Shown: positions 24,867 through 34,679 of the stretch, one piece after another
How positions within the stretch are numbered: position 1 is the first letter of the stretch
Layout: every line of letters begins with the position of its first letter
Assembly (NCBI GenBank): GCA_910584195.1
Contig: CAJTYV010000002.1
Coordinates: forward strand, 199,314 to 263,313
Direction: 5' to 3'
From: an uncultured Ruminococcus sp.
GTDB taxonomy: Bacteria > Bacillota > Clostridia > Oscillospirales > Ruminococcaceae
Length of the DNA stretch: 64,000 bases
The notes under the pieces: model-generated
What the model was told of the DNA's origin: nothing
Seen by the model: the letters and a program-made list of their open reading frames with translations, nothing else
Databases searched by the model: none
Translations under genes and position numbers: made by a program

Positions 24867-25944
24867 TCAGCTTTCTTTCATCACAGTATTCACATTCAAG
24901 TAACGTTTCATCACCGCTGGAACGGAAACTCTTTGGAAGATATTCCTCTTGATTTGTGATACACTTAGGATTGCCGCAGCGTACTCCGCTGTAGACCTTG
25001 CCTTTCAGTGTCTCCGAGCCTTTATTTTCATTCAATATGGTCATAATCAGCGCCATACGTGCAAAAACACCGTACTTAGCCTGTGTAAAATACATTGCGC
25101 GCTTGTCCTCATCAACCTCGGTCGTTATTTCATCAACCCTCGGCAGCGGATGCATTACTATCATGTCCTTCTTTGCAAGCATCATTTTCTTGCGGTCAAG
25201 GACATATGTATTCTTTTGAGCAAGATACTCCTCTCGGCTTGCAAAACGTTCCTGCTGTATACGCGTCATATAAAGCACATCAAGACCTCCGATAGCCATT
25301 TCGAGAGAATTTACTTCCTCAAAGGAGCTTCCGTTCGCTTTAATTATATCTTTTATATAAGCAGGCATACTCAACTCGGGAGTAGATATAAAAATAAATT
25401 TATTATCTTTAAACATGCTCAACGCTTTACAAAGCGAATGAACGGTACGTCCGTTTATAAGATCGCCGCAAAGACCGATCGTAAGTCCGCTGAGCGTTTT
25501 TTTCTCAATTTTAAGTGTCAGCAGATCTGTAAGCGTTTGAGTAGGGTGAAGATGTCCGCCGTCGCCTGCGTTAATAACGGGACAATCGGCAGTCAGCGAA
25601 GCAGCCTTTGCCGTTCCTGCCATTGGGTGACGTATTACAAGAATATCCGAATAACTGCTGACGATTTTCGTTGTATCTTTTATAGTTTCACCCTTTGAAA
25701 CGGAAGAGTTTGCCGGGTTATCAAAGCCGATAATACGTCCTCCGAGACGAAGCATAGCGGTCTGAAAGGACATCTGCGTTCTTGTGGAAGGCTCGTAGAA
25801 AAGCGTTGCCATGACCTTTCCGTCGCACTCATGAGCATAAGCGGCAGGATCCTCCTTTATTCTTACGCCAAGCTCAAGTAGCTTCGTCCACCAAGCTACA
25901 GGGTAATCACTGAGATCAATAAGGTGCTGATATTCCGACTGCAT
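24862..25944 (-). CDS. pyrB: Aspartate carbamoyltransferase with fused PyrI-type zinc domain
   Basis: Catalyses the first committed step of pyrimidine synthesis. Residues 1-308 form the catalytic subunit with the carbamoyl-phosphate loop S53-T-R-T56 (FYEPSTRTQMSF), Lys84 in SVSKGET, and HPLPRVDEI. The extra C-terminal segment (315-360) has Cys323, 328, 351 and 354 (CX4CX22CX2C), nearly the spacing of the zinc domain of the E. coli regulatory chain PyrI, and GNPKCITNQE is PyrI-like. The nucleotide-binding half of PyrI is absent, so the fusion keeps a structural or assembly role without the known effector site. Start preceded by GGAGG. Last gene after asnB and an HD hydrolase on the same strand. 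Confidence 0.93.
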   Translation of the reverse strand: MQSEYQHLIDLSDYPVAWWTKLLELGVRIKEDPAAYAHECDGKVMATLFYEPSTRTQMSFQTAMLRLGGRIIGFDNPANSSVSKGETIKDTTKIVSSYSDILVIRHPMAGTAKAASLTADCPVINAGDGGHLHPTQTLTDLLTLKIEKKTLSGLTIGLCGDLINGRTVHSLCKALSMFKDNKFIFISTPELSMPAYIKDIIKANGSSFEEVNSLEMAIGGLDVLYMTRIQQERFASREEYLAQKNTYVLDRKKMMLAKKDMIVMHPLPRVDEITTEVDEDKRAMYFTQAKYGVFARMALIMTILNENKGSETLKGKVYSGVRCGNPKCITNQEEYLPKSFRSSGDETLLECEYCDERKLI

Positions 25945-25988
25945 AATATAAACCTCCGTTTTTTAAAAAAGTTAAAATTTTCTCACGT

Positions 25989-26657
25989 TTATAATATTTT
26001 GCTTCCATTTACTATCATCTCAAATCGTACTCCCAAAAATTCCGAAGCACGGCGGCAAAGAAGCATTCTGTTCATAAATATCTCAAAATATTCCATTACG
26101 GACGATATTTTCGTATCTATCCGCAATTCGAGTATTATCGAACTTTTATCCTCGTTAAAATGCACTTTCGACATTTCTACGGCGTAATTAACACGGTCAT
26201 GTATGTCAAAGGTAAGCAGATCGGTATTGCGAACACGGCTTCTTCGGACGTCTGTTTTGTCGCCTATTATCATAGCGGCGGAAATCGGGTCAAGAGGCTG
26301 ACCCGTTCCCTCGTCATGATTGCCGATAGCCGCTATAACAGAACATATCTCGTCTGCCGGCATACTCAGATTATCCAAAAGACGAAATGCCATTACCGCA
26401 CCGCTCTGAGCGTGATCAATACGATTTATTACGTTTCCTATGTCGTGCATCATAGAAGCTATTTTCGCCAGTTCAACGGTACGTTCATCGTAACCGAGAG
26501 TTTCCAGTATCATAGCCGAAGCTGCGGCAACTCGTTCAACATGACTGAATGAATGCTCAGTATACCCCATAGCTTCAAGAGTCTTGTCAGAGCGGCGAAT
26601 ATATTCCATAATGTCAGGATTCTGCTTGATATATTTATACGTTACTATACTTGCCAT
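25989..26657 (-). CDS. HD-domain phosphohydrolase
   Basis: 222 residues. HD metal-site residues are His39 (HSFSHVERV), His71-Asp72 (MMHDIGNV) and a further His in AIGNHDEGTG. Such proteins hydrolyse phosphomonoester or phosphodiester bonds, often in nucleotides. The C-terminal 80 residues are not assigned. The start is one base after the asnB stop (TGATATG), with a CGGAG ribosome site inside asnB. The substrate is unknown. Confidence 0.88.
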   Translation of the reverse strand: MASIVTYKYIKQNPDIMEYIRRSDKTLEAMGYTEHSFSHVERVAAASAMILETLGYDERTVELAKIASMMHDIGNVINRIDHAQSGAVMAFRLLDNLSMPADEICSVIAAIGNHDEGTGQPLDPISAAMIIGDKTDVRRSRVRNTDLLTFDIHDRVNYAVEMSKVHFNEDKSSIILELRIDTKISSVMEYFEIFMNRMLLCRRASEFLGVRFEMIVNGSKIL

Positions 26658-26658
26658 A

Positions 26659-28530
26659 TCAGATTACTCCGTTTTTTCCGAAATAAACGTTATACCACAC
26701 AAGAAAGATAAAAACAGTCCAGATTTTGCGGCTGTTGTCAGCTTTTCCGTCACGGTGATCGTCAATAAGCTTTATAAGCGGCTCTGTATTGAAAAATTCC
26801 GATGCGGCATCGCTTTCAAAGGCTTTGCGCACCGTATTGTAATATTTATCTTCTTTAAGCCACACTCTTATCGGCACCGGAAAACCAAGTTTCTTTTTCG
26901 CCGCAGTTTTAGCCGTTTCCTTGGGGGTATCCTTTTGAGCGGCAAGTCTCATAGCATATTTAGTTATATATTTTGTCTCACTTGTCCCCTTTTCATGGGT
27001 CACACGATATTTAGAGGGTATCCGCTCGGCAAGTGCCATTACCTCCTTATCGAGAAATGGTACACGAAGTTCCAACGAATTTGCCATGCTCATTTTGTCG
27101 GCTTTCAGAAGAATATCGCCTGCCATCCACATATGAAGATCAAGATACTGCATTTTTGTAACATCGTCCTTGTCTTTAACATGGCTGTAGTGCGGCTTTG
27201 TCAGCTCTGTAGGATGAGGTGCGGAGGTCTTGATTTTAAGCAGATTTTTCCGTTCCTCCGGAGTAAACATATATGCGTTGCCGATAAAACGTTCCTCTAC
27301 CGTCTTGCCCTTGCGCACAAAAAAATTCACGCCCCTGCGAGCAGGCAGTTTTTCTGCTATAGAACCAATTCCGTGACGCAAACTCATGGGAAGCTTGTCA
27401 TAAAGCGTACCGTTAGGGTCGCTGTAGACATTGTAGCCGCCGAAAATTTCATCAGCCCCCTCTCCCGAAAGCACGACTTTAAGCTTTTCAGAAGCTATAT
27501 TACATACAAAATACAGTGCAACAGCGGAGGGATCGGCAAGCGGTTCATCCATATGGTACTGTATTTTTTCAAGACTGCCCCAATATTCCTCGGGAGTAAT
27601 AACTTTACTTGTATTTTCCTTACCGATAGCCTTAGAGAAGTTTTTAGCCCAGCCTATCTCGTTGTACTTTTCATCGTTTCCGAAACCGACCGTAAATGTC
27701 TTGTCAACATCCGCTACTGCCGCAACATAACTTGAATCCACTCCGCTTGACAGGAACGAGCCTACCTCTACATCAGCGATCTTATGAGCTTCTACAGAGC
27801 CGCGGAACGTATCTGAAATACGGTTTACCCATTCGTCCAAATCAGGCTTTTCATCGGCATTGAAATTAACGTCCCAATAACGCTTTATCTGCATTTTGCC
27901 GTCTTTAACAACAAAATAATGTGCCGGAAGAAGCTTGTAAACATTTTTAAAAAAAGTTTCTTTAGTAGGCGAATACTGAAAAGTCAGGTAATTTTCAAGC
28001 GCGGATGTATTTAGTTCCCTTTTGAATTCGGGATGAATAAGGAAACTCTTTATCTCCGAACCAAACATAAAAGTTTTTCCCATTAAAGCGTAATACATTG
28101 GCTTGATGCCAAAAAAATCTCTTGCTCCGAAAAGCTCTTTTTTGTTTTTATCCCATATTACAAACGAGAACATTCCGCGAAGCATATTCAACAGCTTTTC
28201 TCCATATTCTTCATAACCGTGAATGAGAACCTCGGTATCGGTTTCAGTTTTGAAGACATGACCTGCCGAAACAAGCTTTTCCCGTATTTCGCGATAATTG
28301 TATATCTCGCCGTTAAATACGATAACCATCGAGCCGTCCTCGTTGAAAATAGGCTGATCCCCCGATGATCTTACGTCTATAATGCTGAGACGCCGGTGAC
28401 CGAGGGCAATATCCTCGTCAACGTAGCTTCCTGCCGCATCAGGTCCTCTGTGTCGTATTTTATCCATCATTTCGCCTATGACTTTGTTTGAATCGTTTAT
28501 GTTGTTAGTGAAACCAACTATTCCGCACAT
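26659..28530 (-). CDS. asnB: Asparagine synthetase B, glutamine-hydrolysing
   Basis: 623 residues. The glutaminase domain begins with the nucleophile Cys2 (MCGIVGF) and includes RHRGPDAAG and the FNGEIYNY loop. The synthetase domain has the PP-loop SGVDSSYVAAVA and the later LSGEGADEIFGGY. Converts aspartate to asparagine, though the branch with this architecture also includes enzymes that amidate other substrates. A 1-base gap to the HD gene suggests coupling. GGAGG ribosome site before MCG. Confidence 0.95.
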   Translation of the reverse strand: MCGIVGFTNNINDSNKVIGEMMDKIRHRGPDAAGSYVDEDIALGHRRLSIIDVRSSGDQPIFNEDGSMVIVFNGEIYNYREIREKLVSAGHVFKTETDTEVLIHGYEEYGEKLLNMLRGMFSFVIWDKNKKELFGARDFFGIKPMYYALMGKTFMFGSEIKSFLIHPEFKRELNTSALENYLTFQYSPTKETFFKNVYKLLPAHYFVVKDGKMQIKRYWDVNFNADEKPDLDEWVNRISDTFRGSVEAHKIADVEVGSFLSSGVDSSYVAAVADVDKTFTVGFGNDEKYNEIGWAKNFSKAIGKENTSKVITPEEYWGSLEKIQYHMDEPLADPSAVALYFVCNIASEKLKVVLSGEGADEIFGGYNVYSDPNGTLYDKLPMSLRHGIGSIAEKLPARRGVNFFVRKGKTVEERFIGNAYMFTPEERKNLLKIKTSAPHPTELTKPHYSHVKDKDDVTKMQYLDLHMWMAGDILLKADKMSMANSLELRVPFLDKEVMALAERIPSKYRVTHEKGTSETKYITKYAMRLAAQKDTPKETAKTAAKKKLGFPVPIRVWLKEDKYYNTVRKAFESDAASEFFNTEPLIKLIDDHRDGKADNSRKIWTVFIFLVWYNVYFGKNGVI

Positions 28531-28576
28531 ATAAAAACCTCCATAAGGTTAAGATTATCTGCTTTTCTCCTTTGTT

Positions 28577-28605
28577 ATTATACTACATTTTTTTAGATTT
28601 TGCAA
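28577..28605 (-). promoter_or_regulatory. Promoter of asnB
   Basis: TTGCAA (28600-28605), 17-base spacer, TATAAT (28577-28582) on the minus strand. Confidence 0.75.
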
Positions 28606-28700
28606 CAAAATCAGGAAAAAATCATCTGATAAAATTTTTTTAAAAAAATTTCTCAAAAAGCATGACAATCTCAATGAAGAAATAACTTAAATTCAAATAG

Positions 28701-28737
28701 GAAAAACCGATGCTTACAGAAATTTGCAGGCATCGGC
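28701..28737 (-). terminator. Terminator of the vWA lipoprotein gene
   Basis: CCGATGC (28707-28713) pairs with GCATCGG (28730-28736); on the minus strand a T5 run follows. It lies about 65 bases after the stop. Confidence 0.8.
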
Positions 28738-28800
28738 TGTTTAATCATATTAATCTAAACACAACTTAAGTAAATTAAATGGGTATAATTATAATTAAAA

Positions 28801-30090
28801 TTATTGTCTGTAATTATTAATAAGACGAATAATTATATCACGGAGCAATTCAACCTGATAATCGCCTATTATAGGCTCTAAATGACTATTGCCAACGCCG
28901 GAATCATCCGTCAGAAAAACGTATGTTCCGTTAGTTGCGGCAGCAAGCGTACGCGCAAAAACTTCTGTATTGCGATCAGAATTTGACGAAACTACGGGAA
29001 CTACCCGTATTCCCTGTTCACTCGCGGCATAAATTGCTCTGTCAAGCTCAGCCTTAGTTTCGCTGTGAGGCGGAGCGTCAAATATAAGAAAAGCTACTTT
29101 TACAGCTTCACTCTCCCATTGAGTGTCAGCCAACGTCTCTGCGAGTATTTCTGCCACTGCTTCGGGATGATCGCCGCCGCCCGATGCGCTTTCGGCATTA
29201 AGCTGTGAAGATATCTCGTCTGTATCATAAGTAAAAGGATTACATTTTGTTACATAATCGTCTCCTTTATCACGATAAAAATTAACAGAATATTCAATTC
29301 CGTCTGAACCGACCGCCTCGGCAATAGATCCGAACTCGCTTTGCAGAAACAGCATTTCATCTCCCATTGAACCCGTAGTATCAAGAATGAACATTACCTG
29401 CATATTATCGTACAATTTTTCCGGCATATCGAAAACTGCCTGCATTGTTTCGTTTATTACATACGACTGATTATTATCCTGTTCTCCTCCGCTGCCTTGT
29501 TCGTTCACTTCAACGGCGAGCTGCTGCGATTCTTCACCGAACACTATATTTATAAAATCAAGCTCCTGAGGCTCTGTATCCGGATAAAACAAATATGCCG
29601 CGCCATCTTTTCCGCTGACTGCCGACCACACCGAATTTCCATCCTTATCCATGAGAACCGCCGAAACATTAGGCAAAGGAGTACCTGTTGGATCAGTGAT
29701 CTCAACCTTTATACGTCTCGTTATATTAAGGCAGTATTCCGGAAGAGTGATCGTTCCCGAAGATATAAGATTCTGAAAAAAACCCCAGTTGGCATTATCA
29801 TTCCACTCGCCTGCCGTAAGAACGCCTATCTTATCACTGTTATCAATTTCTTCTTGGATTTCTCCCTGTTTTGGAGAATCCTCAGGACTTATTTCTGCAT
29901 CCTCCGCAGCAGCTTCCTCAAAATCGCAGTCTGCCTCGTCAGCAGCAGATTCAGAAACATCATATGAAATTTTTTTATCCGAATCATTTTCTGAAGAATA
30001 AGAACCGGATAATTCATCGCTTCCGCAGCCTGTAAGTCCTGCCGCCATTGTAATACACATCAAATATGCAATTGTCTTTTTTATATTCAT
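28801..30090 (-). CDS. Lipoprotein with von Willebrand factor A domain
   Basis: 429 residues. Lipoprotein signal with lipobox LTGC (Cys22), then an acidic Ser/Glu/Asp-rich linker (30-85). A beta domain with SAVLMDKDGNSVWSA and KDGAAYLFYP, resembling carboxypeptidase-regulatory or Ig-like folds, spans about 125-200. The vWA domain covers 228-425 with MIDAS residues D237-T-T239-G-S241 and a later GGGDHPEAV loop. Likely displayed outside the cell to bind a protein or polymer; the ligand is unknown. Single-gene transcript with its own terminator. Confidence 0.88.
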   Translation of the reverse strand: MNIKKTIAYLMCITMAAGLTGCGSDELSGSYSSENDSDKKISYDVSESAADEADCDFEEAAAEDAEISPEDSPKQGEIQEEIDNSDKIGVLTAGEWNDNANWGFFQNLISSGTITLPEYCLNITRRIKVEITDPTGTPLPNVSAVLMDKDGNSVWSAVSGKDGAAYLFYPDTEPQELDFINIVFGEESQQLAVEVNEQGSGGEQDNNQSYVINETMQAVFDMPEKLYDNMQVMFILDTTGSMGDEMLFLQSEFGSIAEAVGSDGIEYSVNFYRDKGDDYVTKCNPFTYDTDEISSQLNAESASGGGDHPEAVAEILAETLADTQWESEAVKVAFLIFDAPPHSETKAELDRAIYAASEQGIRVVPVVSSNSDRNTEVFARTLAAATNGTYVFLTDDSGVGNSHLEPIIGDYQVELLRDIIIRLINNYRQ

Positions 30091-30120
30091 AAAAACACTT
30101 CCTTTTGATTATTCTTAATT

Positions 30121-30284
30121 AGAACCTGTCCACATAGAAATTATGTGCGGATTTTCGAGCATAATTTTGACGAGGACAAGGCGAAAAAGCGAAAGCATAC
30201 TTGATGTATGGTGAGCTTTTGCAACGCAGCAATCGGCAAAATTTGCCGAAAAGACATGCGAAATTTCCTATGTGGACAGGTTCT
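30121..30284 (+). mobile_element. MITE-like element with 22-base terminal inverted repeats
   Basis: Termini 30121-30142 and 30262-30284 are inverted copies (one extra C on the right), beginning AGAACCTGTCCACATAGAAA. TTA is found at both borders, compatible with a 3-base target duplication. Inside is a core (30177-30247) with GAAAGCATACTTGATGTATG and GGCAAAATTTGCC palindromes. Too short to code. The termini and TTA target recall IS5-type groups, an inference only. Related copies: 39975, 41841 and 19738; end remnants 30426 and 63949. Confidence 0.85.
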
Positions 30285-30461
30285 TAGTTCTTTTCTGCAT
30301 TATATCACGGCTCAGATCGTATGTCAACGAGTTTCCGAGGATATTAAACAAAATGTAATGCTATTGTAATTTTACAAAACCATATGTCATTTTATGTTAA
30401 TTTTCATAACCTCTTTGAAAGCAATTAGAAACTGTTCTCATATAAATTATACTTCACTCTA

Positions 30462-30490
30462 TTGCAATTTTAAAGCTGATATGATATAAT
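30462..30490 (+). promoter_or_regulatory. Promoter of pth-mfd
   Basis: TTGCAA (30462-30467), 17-base spacer, TATAAT (30485-30490), 36 bases before the start. A remnant of the MITE terminus (from 30426) lies just upstream. Confidence 0.78.
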
Positions 30491-30526
30491 ATATTCACAC
30501 AACAGCTATAAGGAAGGAATATCAAT

Positions 30527-31153
30527 ATGAGTATTTTTGATGTGTTCGACAGAATTTCACAAAATTCCCAAACACAGCGAGGTAAAATAGAATATATAAT
30601 AACAGGTCTCGGCAATCCGGGACTTGAATACGAAGGCACACGTCATAACGCCGGCTTCTTCACGATCGACGTATTTGCACAGCAGTTCGGCGAAAACATA
30701 AACCGGCTTAAATTCAAAGGCAAAACTGCCGAAGTATCCGTAAACGGCATACGCTGCCTTCTTCTCAAACCAACTACATATATGAATAACAGCGGAGAAT
30801 CCGTAGTTCAGGCTCTTGAATTTTACAAGCTGAATACCGACCGGCTTATCGTAATTTATGATGATATTTCCCTTGAACCCGGAAAACTCAGAATACGCCG
30901 AAAGGGAAGCCACGGCGGTCATAACGGTATACGAAGCATCATAGAGCTGACCGGCAGGGACGATTTTTCCAGAATAAAAATTGGAGTCGGGAAAAAACCT
31001 CACCCCGACTACGATCTTGCAAAATGGGTACTCGGAAAATTCAGCAAGGACGATTCCGCCAAAGCTCTCTCCGCTGCCGAAAATGCCTGTGAATGTCTGA
31101 AGCTTATGGTGCAGGGCAAAACGGATGAAGCTATGAACAAGTACAACTCATAG
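30527..31153 (+). CDS. pth: Peptidyl-tRNA hydrolase
   Basis: Releases tRNA from stalled peptidyl-tRNA. The family core begins at residue 24 with TGLGNPGLEYEGTRHNAGF (catalytic His in TRHNAGF) and continues with KPTTYMNNSGE, the DDISLEPGKLRIRRKGSHGGHNG region (residues 106-128) and GVGKKP. An N-terminal extension of about 22 residues (MSIFDVFDRISQNSQT) is absent from most family members. It is retained because AAGGAAGG lies directly before this ATG. Nine bases before mfd; this gene pair is common in Firmicutes. Confidence 0.96.
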   Translation: MSIFDVFDRISQNSQTQRGKIEYIITGLGNPGLEYEGTRHNAGFFTIDVFAQQFGENINRLKFKGKTAEVSVNGIRCLLLKPTTYMNNSGESVVQALEFYKLNTDRLIVIYDDISLEPGKLRIRRKGSHGGHNGIRSIIELTGRDDFSRIKIGVGKKPHPDYDLAKWVLGKFSKDDSAKALSAAENACECLKLMVQGKTDEAMNKYNS

Positions 31154-31162
31154 GAGAGTTAC

Positions 31163-34100
31163 ATGAAACTTTTCGGTAATATTTTCAGCGGACTTTCGGG
31201 ATATAAAAGCATTCTTGAATGTCTGAAAAAAAACATTTCACCTGTCTCCGTGACAGGTCTTTCACATATACACAGAGCCAACCTTGTTTCCGCAATGGCA
31301 GGAAACAGGGTAATGCTTGTTGTCTCGGGTACAGAGGCAGAAGCAAAAAAATTATGCGATGATATAAACATGATGACAGGCAGTGATTCCGCTGTGCTTT
31401 TTCCGTCAAGAGAACAGGTCTTTACCCCGGTTGACAGCGCAAATCACGAATACGAATATATGCGGCTCTCAGCTCTTGCAAGAGCAATTCACGGCAGATG
31501 CGAAGTCATATGCGCAAGCATCGAAGCCGTAATGCAGCCGGTTATACCGCCTGATATACTTATATCTTCTTCCATCGAGCTTTCGGAAGGTCAGACAATA
31601 GATAGAAAAAAGCTATTCTTTGAACTTTCGAAAAACGGTTATCAGCGCTGCGAAAAGGTCGAAGGCGCATCACAGTTTTCCGTTCGCGGAAGTATTATAG
31701 ATATTTTTCCGGTGCAGTTTGATCGTCCTGTGCGTATCGAGCTTTGGGACGATACGATCGACAGCATTGCAGAATTTGATACGGATACTCAGAGACGTTC
31801 AGATGAAACTCTGAAAACCTTGGAGCTTTCCGCGGCAAGCGAACTGCTCTGTGACGGAAACAAGCTTGCCGACTGTCTTGAAGCTCTTATTAAGAAAGTT
31901 CGCGGCAAACATATGGAGCTTGTCCGCGAGCGTCTCGGTTCTGACGTTCAGCGTCTCAGAGCAGGTGAGATACTGCCGCACGGCATGAAATACTACAGCC
32001 TTGCATATAACGGCTTATATACGGTTTTCGATTACATAAACGGAGCAGTTCTTTTCAGCGACTATTCGAGTATCATGGAATCTGCCAACGGAGTAATGTC
32101 ACGTTTCAGCGAAGATGTGAAAATTCTTATGGAGGAAGGTCAGCTCTGCAAAGGTCTTGACAATCTTATTGCAGAACTTCCTCAATTGCAGATACTTGCC
32201 GAAAAAAAATGCTGCTTTTACCTCAGCAATTTTTTACAAGGCGGAGAACATGTTGACTTTCGTCGTATAATCAGCTTTGAGGCTCTTCAGACAGCCTCAT
32301 GGGGCGGCGAACTGAAGCCTCTCATGGAAGAACTTTCAGACTATTCCGAAAGGGGTTATAAAATTGTTCTCTGCGCCGGAAGCTCGAAAACACTTCCCAT
32401 TATAAAGGAAGATCTGGAAAACAACGGTCTGCCGTGCGATATTGCAAATGACGATTCAGAACCCCGTACAGGACGTGTCTGCCTTATATCGGGCGGACTT
32501 AGCGGCGGATTTGAATACCCTGAAATCAAATGCGTTCTTATTGCTCAGGGACGCTCTATGGATTCCAAATCTACCCGAAGCCGCAGAAAGAAAAAGCCCA
32601 AAGCAGAAGAAATACGCTCTCTTTCCGACATTACCGAAGGCGACCTTGTGGTACACAGCAGTCACGGTATAGGACGCTTTATCGGCATACGCAAGCTTGA
32701 ATTCGATGGCGTTACAAAAGATTACATTACCATTCAGTACGCCGGTACTGACAAACTGTACATCCCCGTAACCCAGCTTGACATGGTATCAAAATATATC
32801 GGTCCCCGTGACGATACGGGTGTAAAACTCACTAAGCTCAGTTCCGGAGACTGGCAGAAGAAAAAAAGCAACGTCCGCCGTGCTGTGAAAGATATGGCGC
32901 AGGAGCTTATTGCTCTGTATGCCAAGCGCGAGCAAAGCGAGGGCTTCGCGTTTTACCCCGATGACGAGATCCAGCATGATTTCGAGGAACGTTTCCCTTA
33001 CGTGGAAACCGAAGATCAGCTGACTGCTATCGCTGAAATAAAATCTGATATGGAGCGTTCCAGACCTATGGAAAGACTGCTGTGCGGAGACGTAGGATTC
33101 GGCAAAACGGAGGTTGCTCTGCGTGCCGCTATGAAGTGCGTTCTTTCCGGAAAACAGTGCGCCATTCTTGCGCCCACCACCGTTCTCGCTTATCAGCATT
33201 ATCAAACGGCTCTGCGCAGATTTGAGCAGTTTCCCGTAAACATAGAACTTCTAAGCCGTTACCGCACACCGGCTCAACAATCAGAAATAATCAGAAAACT
33301 TAAGCAGGGCAGAATAGACATACTTATCGGAACACACAAAATAATACAGAAAAGCGTTGTCTTTCATGATCTCGGACTGGCAGTAATTGATGAGGAACAG
33401 CGTTTCGGAGTTGCCCACAAAGAAAAATTCAAGGAGAGCTTTTCGGGCGTAGATGTGCTTATGCTTTCCGCTACGCCTATTCCGCGAACGCTCAACATGG
33501 CAATGAGCGGAATCCGCGATATGTCCGTACTTGAAGAACCTCCGCAGGACAGATACCCTGTTCAGACTTACGTTATCGAGTACAACGCTGCCACTCTCCT
33601 ACAGGCAATTTCAAGGGAGCTTCGGCGCGGCGGACAGGTCTACTATATCCACAACCGTGTCGAAACTATCGTTTCCTGTGCAGCCAAATTACAGGAAATG
33701 CTCCCCGAAGCAAGAATCGCATTTGCCCACGGACAAATGAGTCAGGAGGAAATGTCCGATATATGGGAACAGCTTGTTGAGCATGAAATAGATATACTGG
33801 TCTGCACGACCATTATCGAGACCGGCGTTGACGTTCCGAATGTAAACACTCTTATCATAGAGGACGCCGACCGCTTCGGATTATCTCAGCTGTATCAGCT
33901 CAGAGGACGCGTAGGACGTTCAAACCGCAGAGGCTACGCTTATTTCACATATAAAAGAGATAAAGTCCTTACCGAAATAGCGGCAAAAAGATTAAGCGCA
34001 ATGAAAGAATTTACTCGCTTCGGCAGCGGTTTTCGTATAGCTCTCCGCGACCTTGAAATACGCGGCGCCGGAAGTATCTTAGGCGGCAGTCAGCACGGTC

Positions 34101-34621
34101 ATATGGAGGCTGTGGGATATGACATGTATCTGCGGCTGCTTTCCGAAGCAATTACCGAGGAAAAAGGCGAAGTTCCCGAAAAAGCTCCGGAATGTCTTGT
34201 TGATATACAAATCGACGCTCACATTCCCGAAAATTACATTTCAAGCCTTAATCAGCGTCTGGAAATCTATAAAAGAATTATGACTATCACGGCGGACGAA
34301 GATAAATCCGATCTTATAGATGAACTCATTGACCGATACGGAGATCCTCCCAAGGCTGTGATAGGTCTTATAGAAGTTTCCCTGCTGAGAAACAAGGCGG
34401 CACATCTCGGAATTACCGAAATTTCACAGAAAAACGGTCAGATGTATTTCTACACTCAGTACCTCGGTACGTCACAGATCGCCGCGCTTTCCGCAGCATT
34501 CAAGGGTAAGATCACTTTTAACGGCTCCGGAAAATCATATGTTTCTATAAAAATAAACCCCAAAATACTGCCCTTTGAAATGATGAAAGGCGTTATAAAT
34601 ATTATAGAAAAAGCAAAATAA
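31163..34621 (+). CDS. mfd: Transcription-repair coupling factor
   Basis: 1152 residues. Removes stalled RNA polymerase and recruits UvrA. In order: UvrB-like N-terminal module (1-450), RNA-polymerase interaction domain (480-560, DLVVHSSHGIGRFIGIRKLE), RecG-like helicase domains with Walker A GDVGFGKTE (about 642-650) and DEEQ (from residue 743), the TRG motif region RGRVGRSNRRGYAYF, and a C-terminal TRCF domain. Full length, no disruption. Confidence 0.98.
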   Translation: MKLFGNIFSGLSGYKSILECLKKNISPVSVTGLSHIHRANLVSAMAGNRVMLVVSGTEAEAKKLCDDINMMTGSDSAVLFPSREQVFTPVDSANHEYEYMRLSALARAIHGRCEVICASIEAVMQPVIPPDILISSSIELSEGQTIDRKKLFFELSKNGYQRCEKVEGASQFSVRGSIIDIFPVQFDRPVRIELWDDTIDSIAEFDTDTQRRSDETLKTLELSAASELLCDGNKLADCLEALIKKVRGKHMELVRERLGSDVQRLRAGEILPHGMKYYSLAYNGLYTVFDYINGAVLFSDYSSIMESANGVMSRFSEDVKILMEEGQLCKGLDNLIAELPQLQILAEKKCCFYLSNFLQGGEHVDFRRIISFEALQTASWGGELKPLMEELSDYSERGYKIVLCAGSSKTLPIIKEDLENNGLPCDIANDDSEPRTGRVCLISGGLSGGFEYPEIKCVLIAQGRSMDSKSTRSRRKKKPKAEEIRSLSDITEGDLVVHSSHGIGRFIGIRKLEFDGVTKDYITIQYAGTDKLYIPVTQLDMVSKYIGPRDDTGVKLTKLSSGDWQKKKSNVRRAVKDMAQELIALYAKREQSEGFAFYPDDEIQHDFEERFPYVETEDQLTAIAEIKSDMERSRPMERLLCGDVGFGKTEVALRAAMKCVLSGKQCAILAPTTVLAYQHYQTALRRFEQFPVNIELLSRYRTPAQQSEIIRKLKQGRIDILIGTHKIIQKSVVFHDLGLAVIDEEQRFGVAHKEKFKESFSGVDVLMLSATPIPRTLNMAMSGIRDMSVLEEPPQDRYPVQTYVIEYNAATLLQAISRELRRGGQVYYIHNRVETIVSCAAKLQEMLPEARIAFAHGQMSQEEMSDIWEQLVEHEIDILVCTTIIETGVDVPNVNTLIIEDADRFGLSQLYQLRGRVGRSNRRGYAYFTYKRDKVLTEIAAKRLSAMKEFTRFGSGFRIALRDLEIRGAGSILGGSQHGHMEAVGYDMYLRLLSEAITEEKGEVPEKAPECLVDIQIDAHIPENYISSLNQRLEIYKRIMTITADEDKSDLIDELIDRYGDPPKAVIGLIEVSLLRNKAAHLGITEISQKNGQMYFYTQYLGTSQIAALSAAFKGKITFNGSGKSYVSIKINPKILPFEMMKGVINIIEKAK

Positions 34622-34679
34622 CCTACTCAAAATCTAATGGGAATTACACAAAAAACGATTTACGAAAGGAAAACATATT

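Noticed and set aside
26584..27735. Long plus-strand open frame opposite asnB
   Set aside because: It is antisense to a clear asnB with full motifs, is rich in Cys, His, Phe and Arg as usual for shadow frames, and has no ribosome site.
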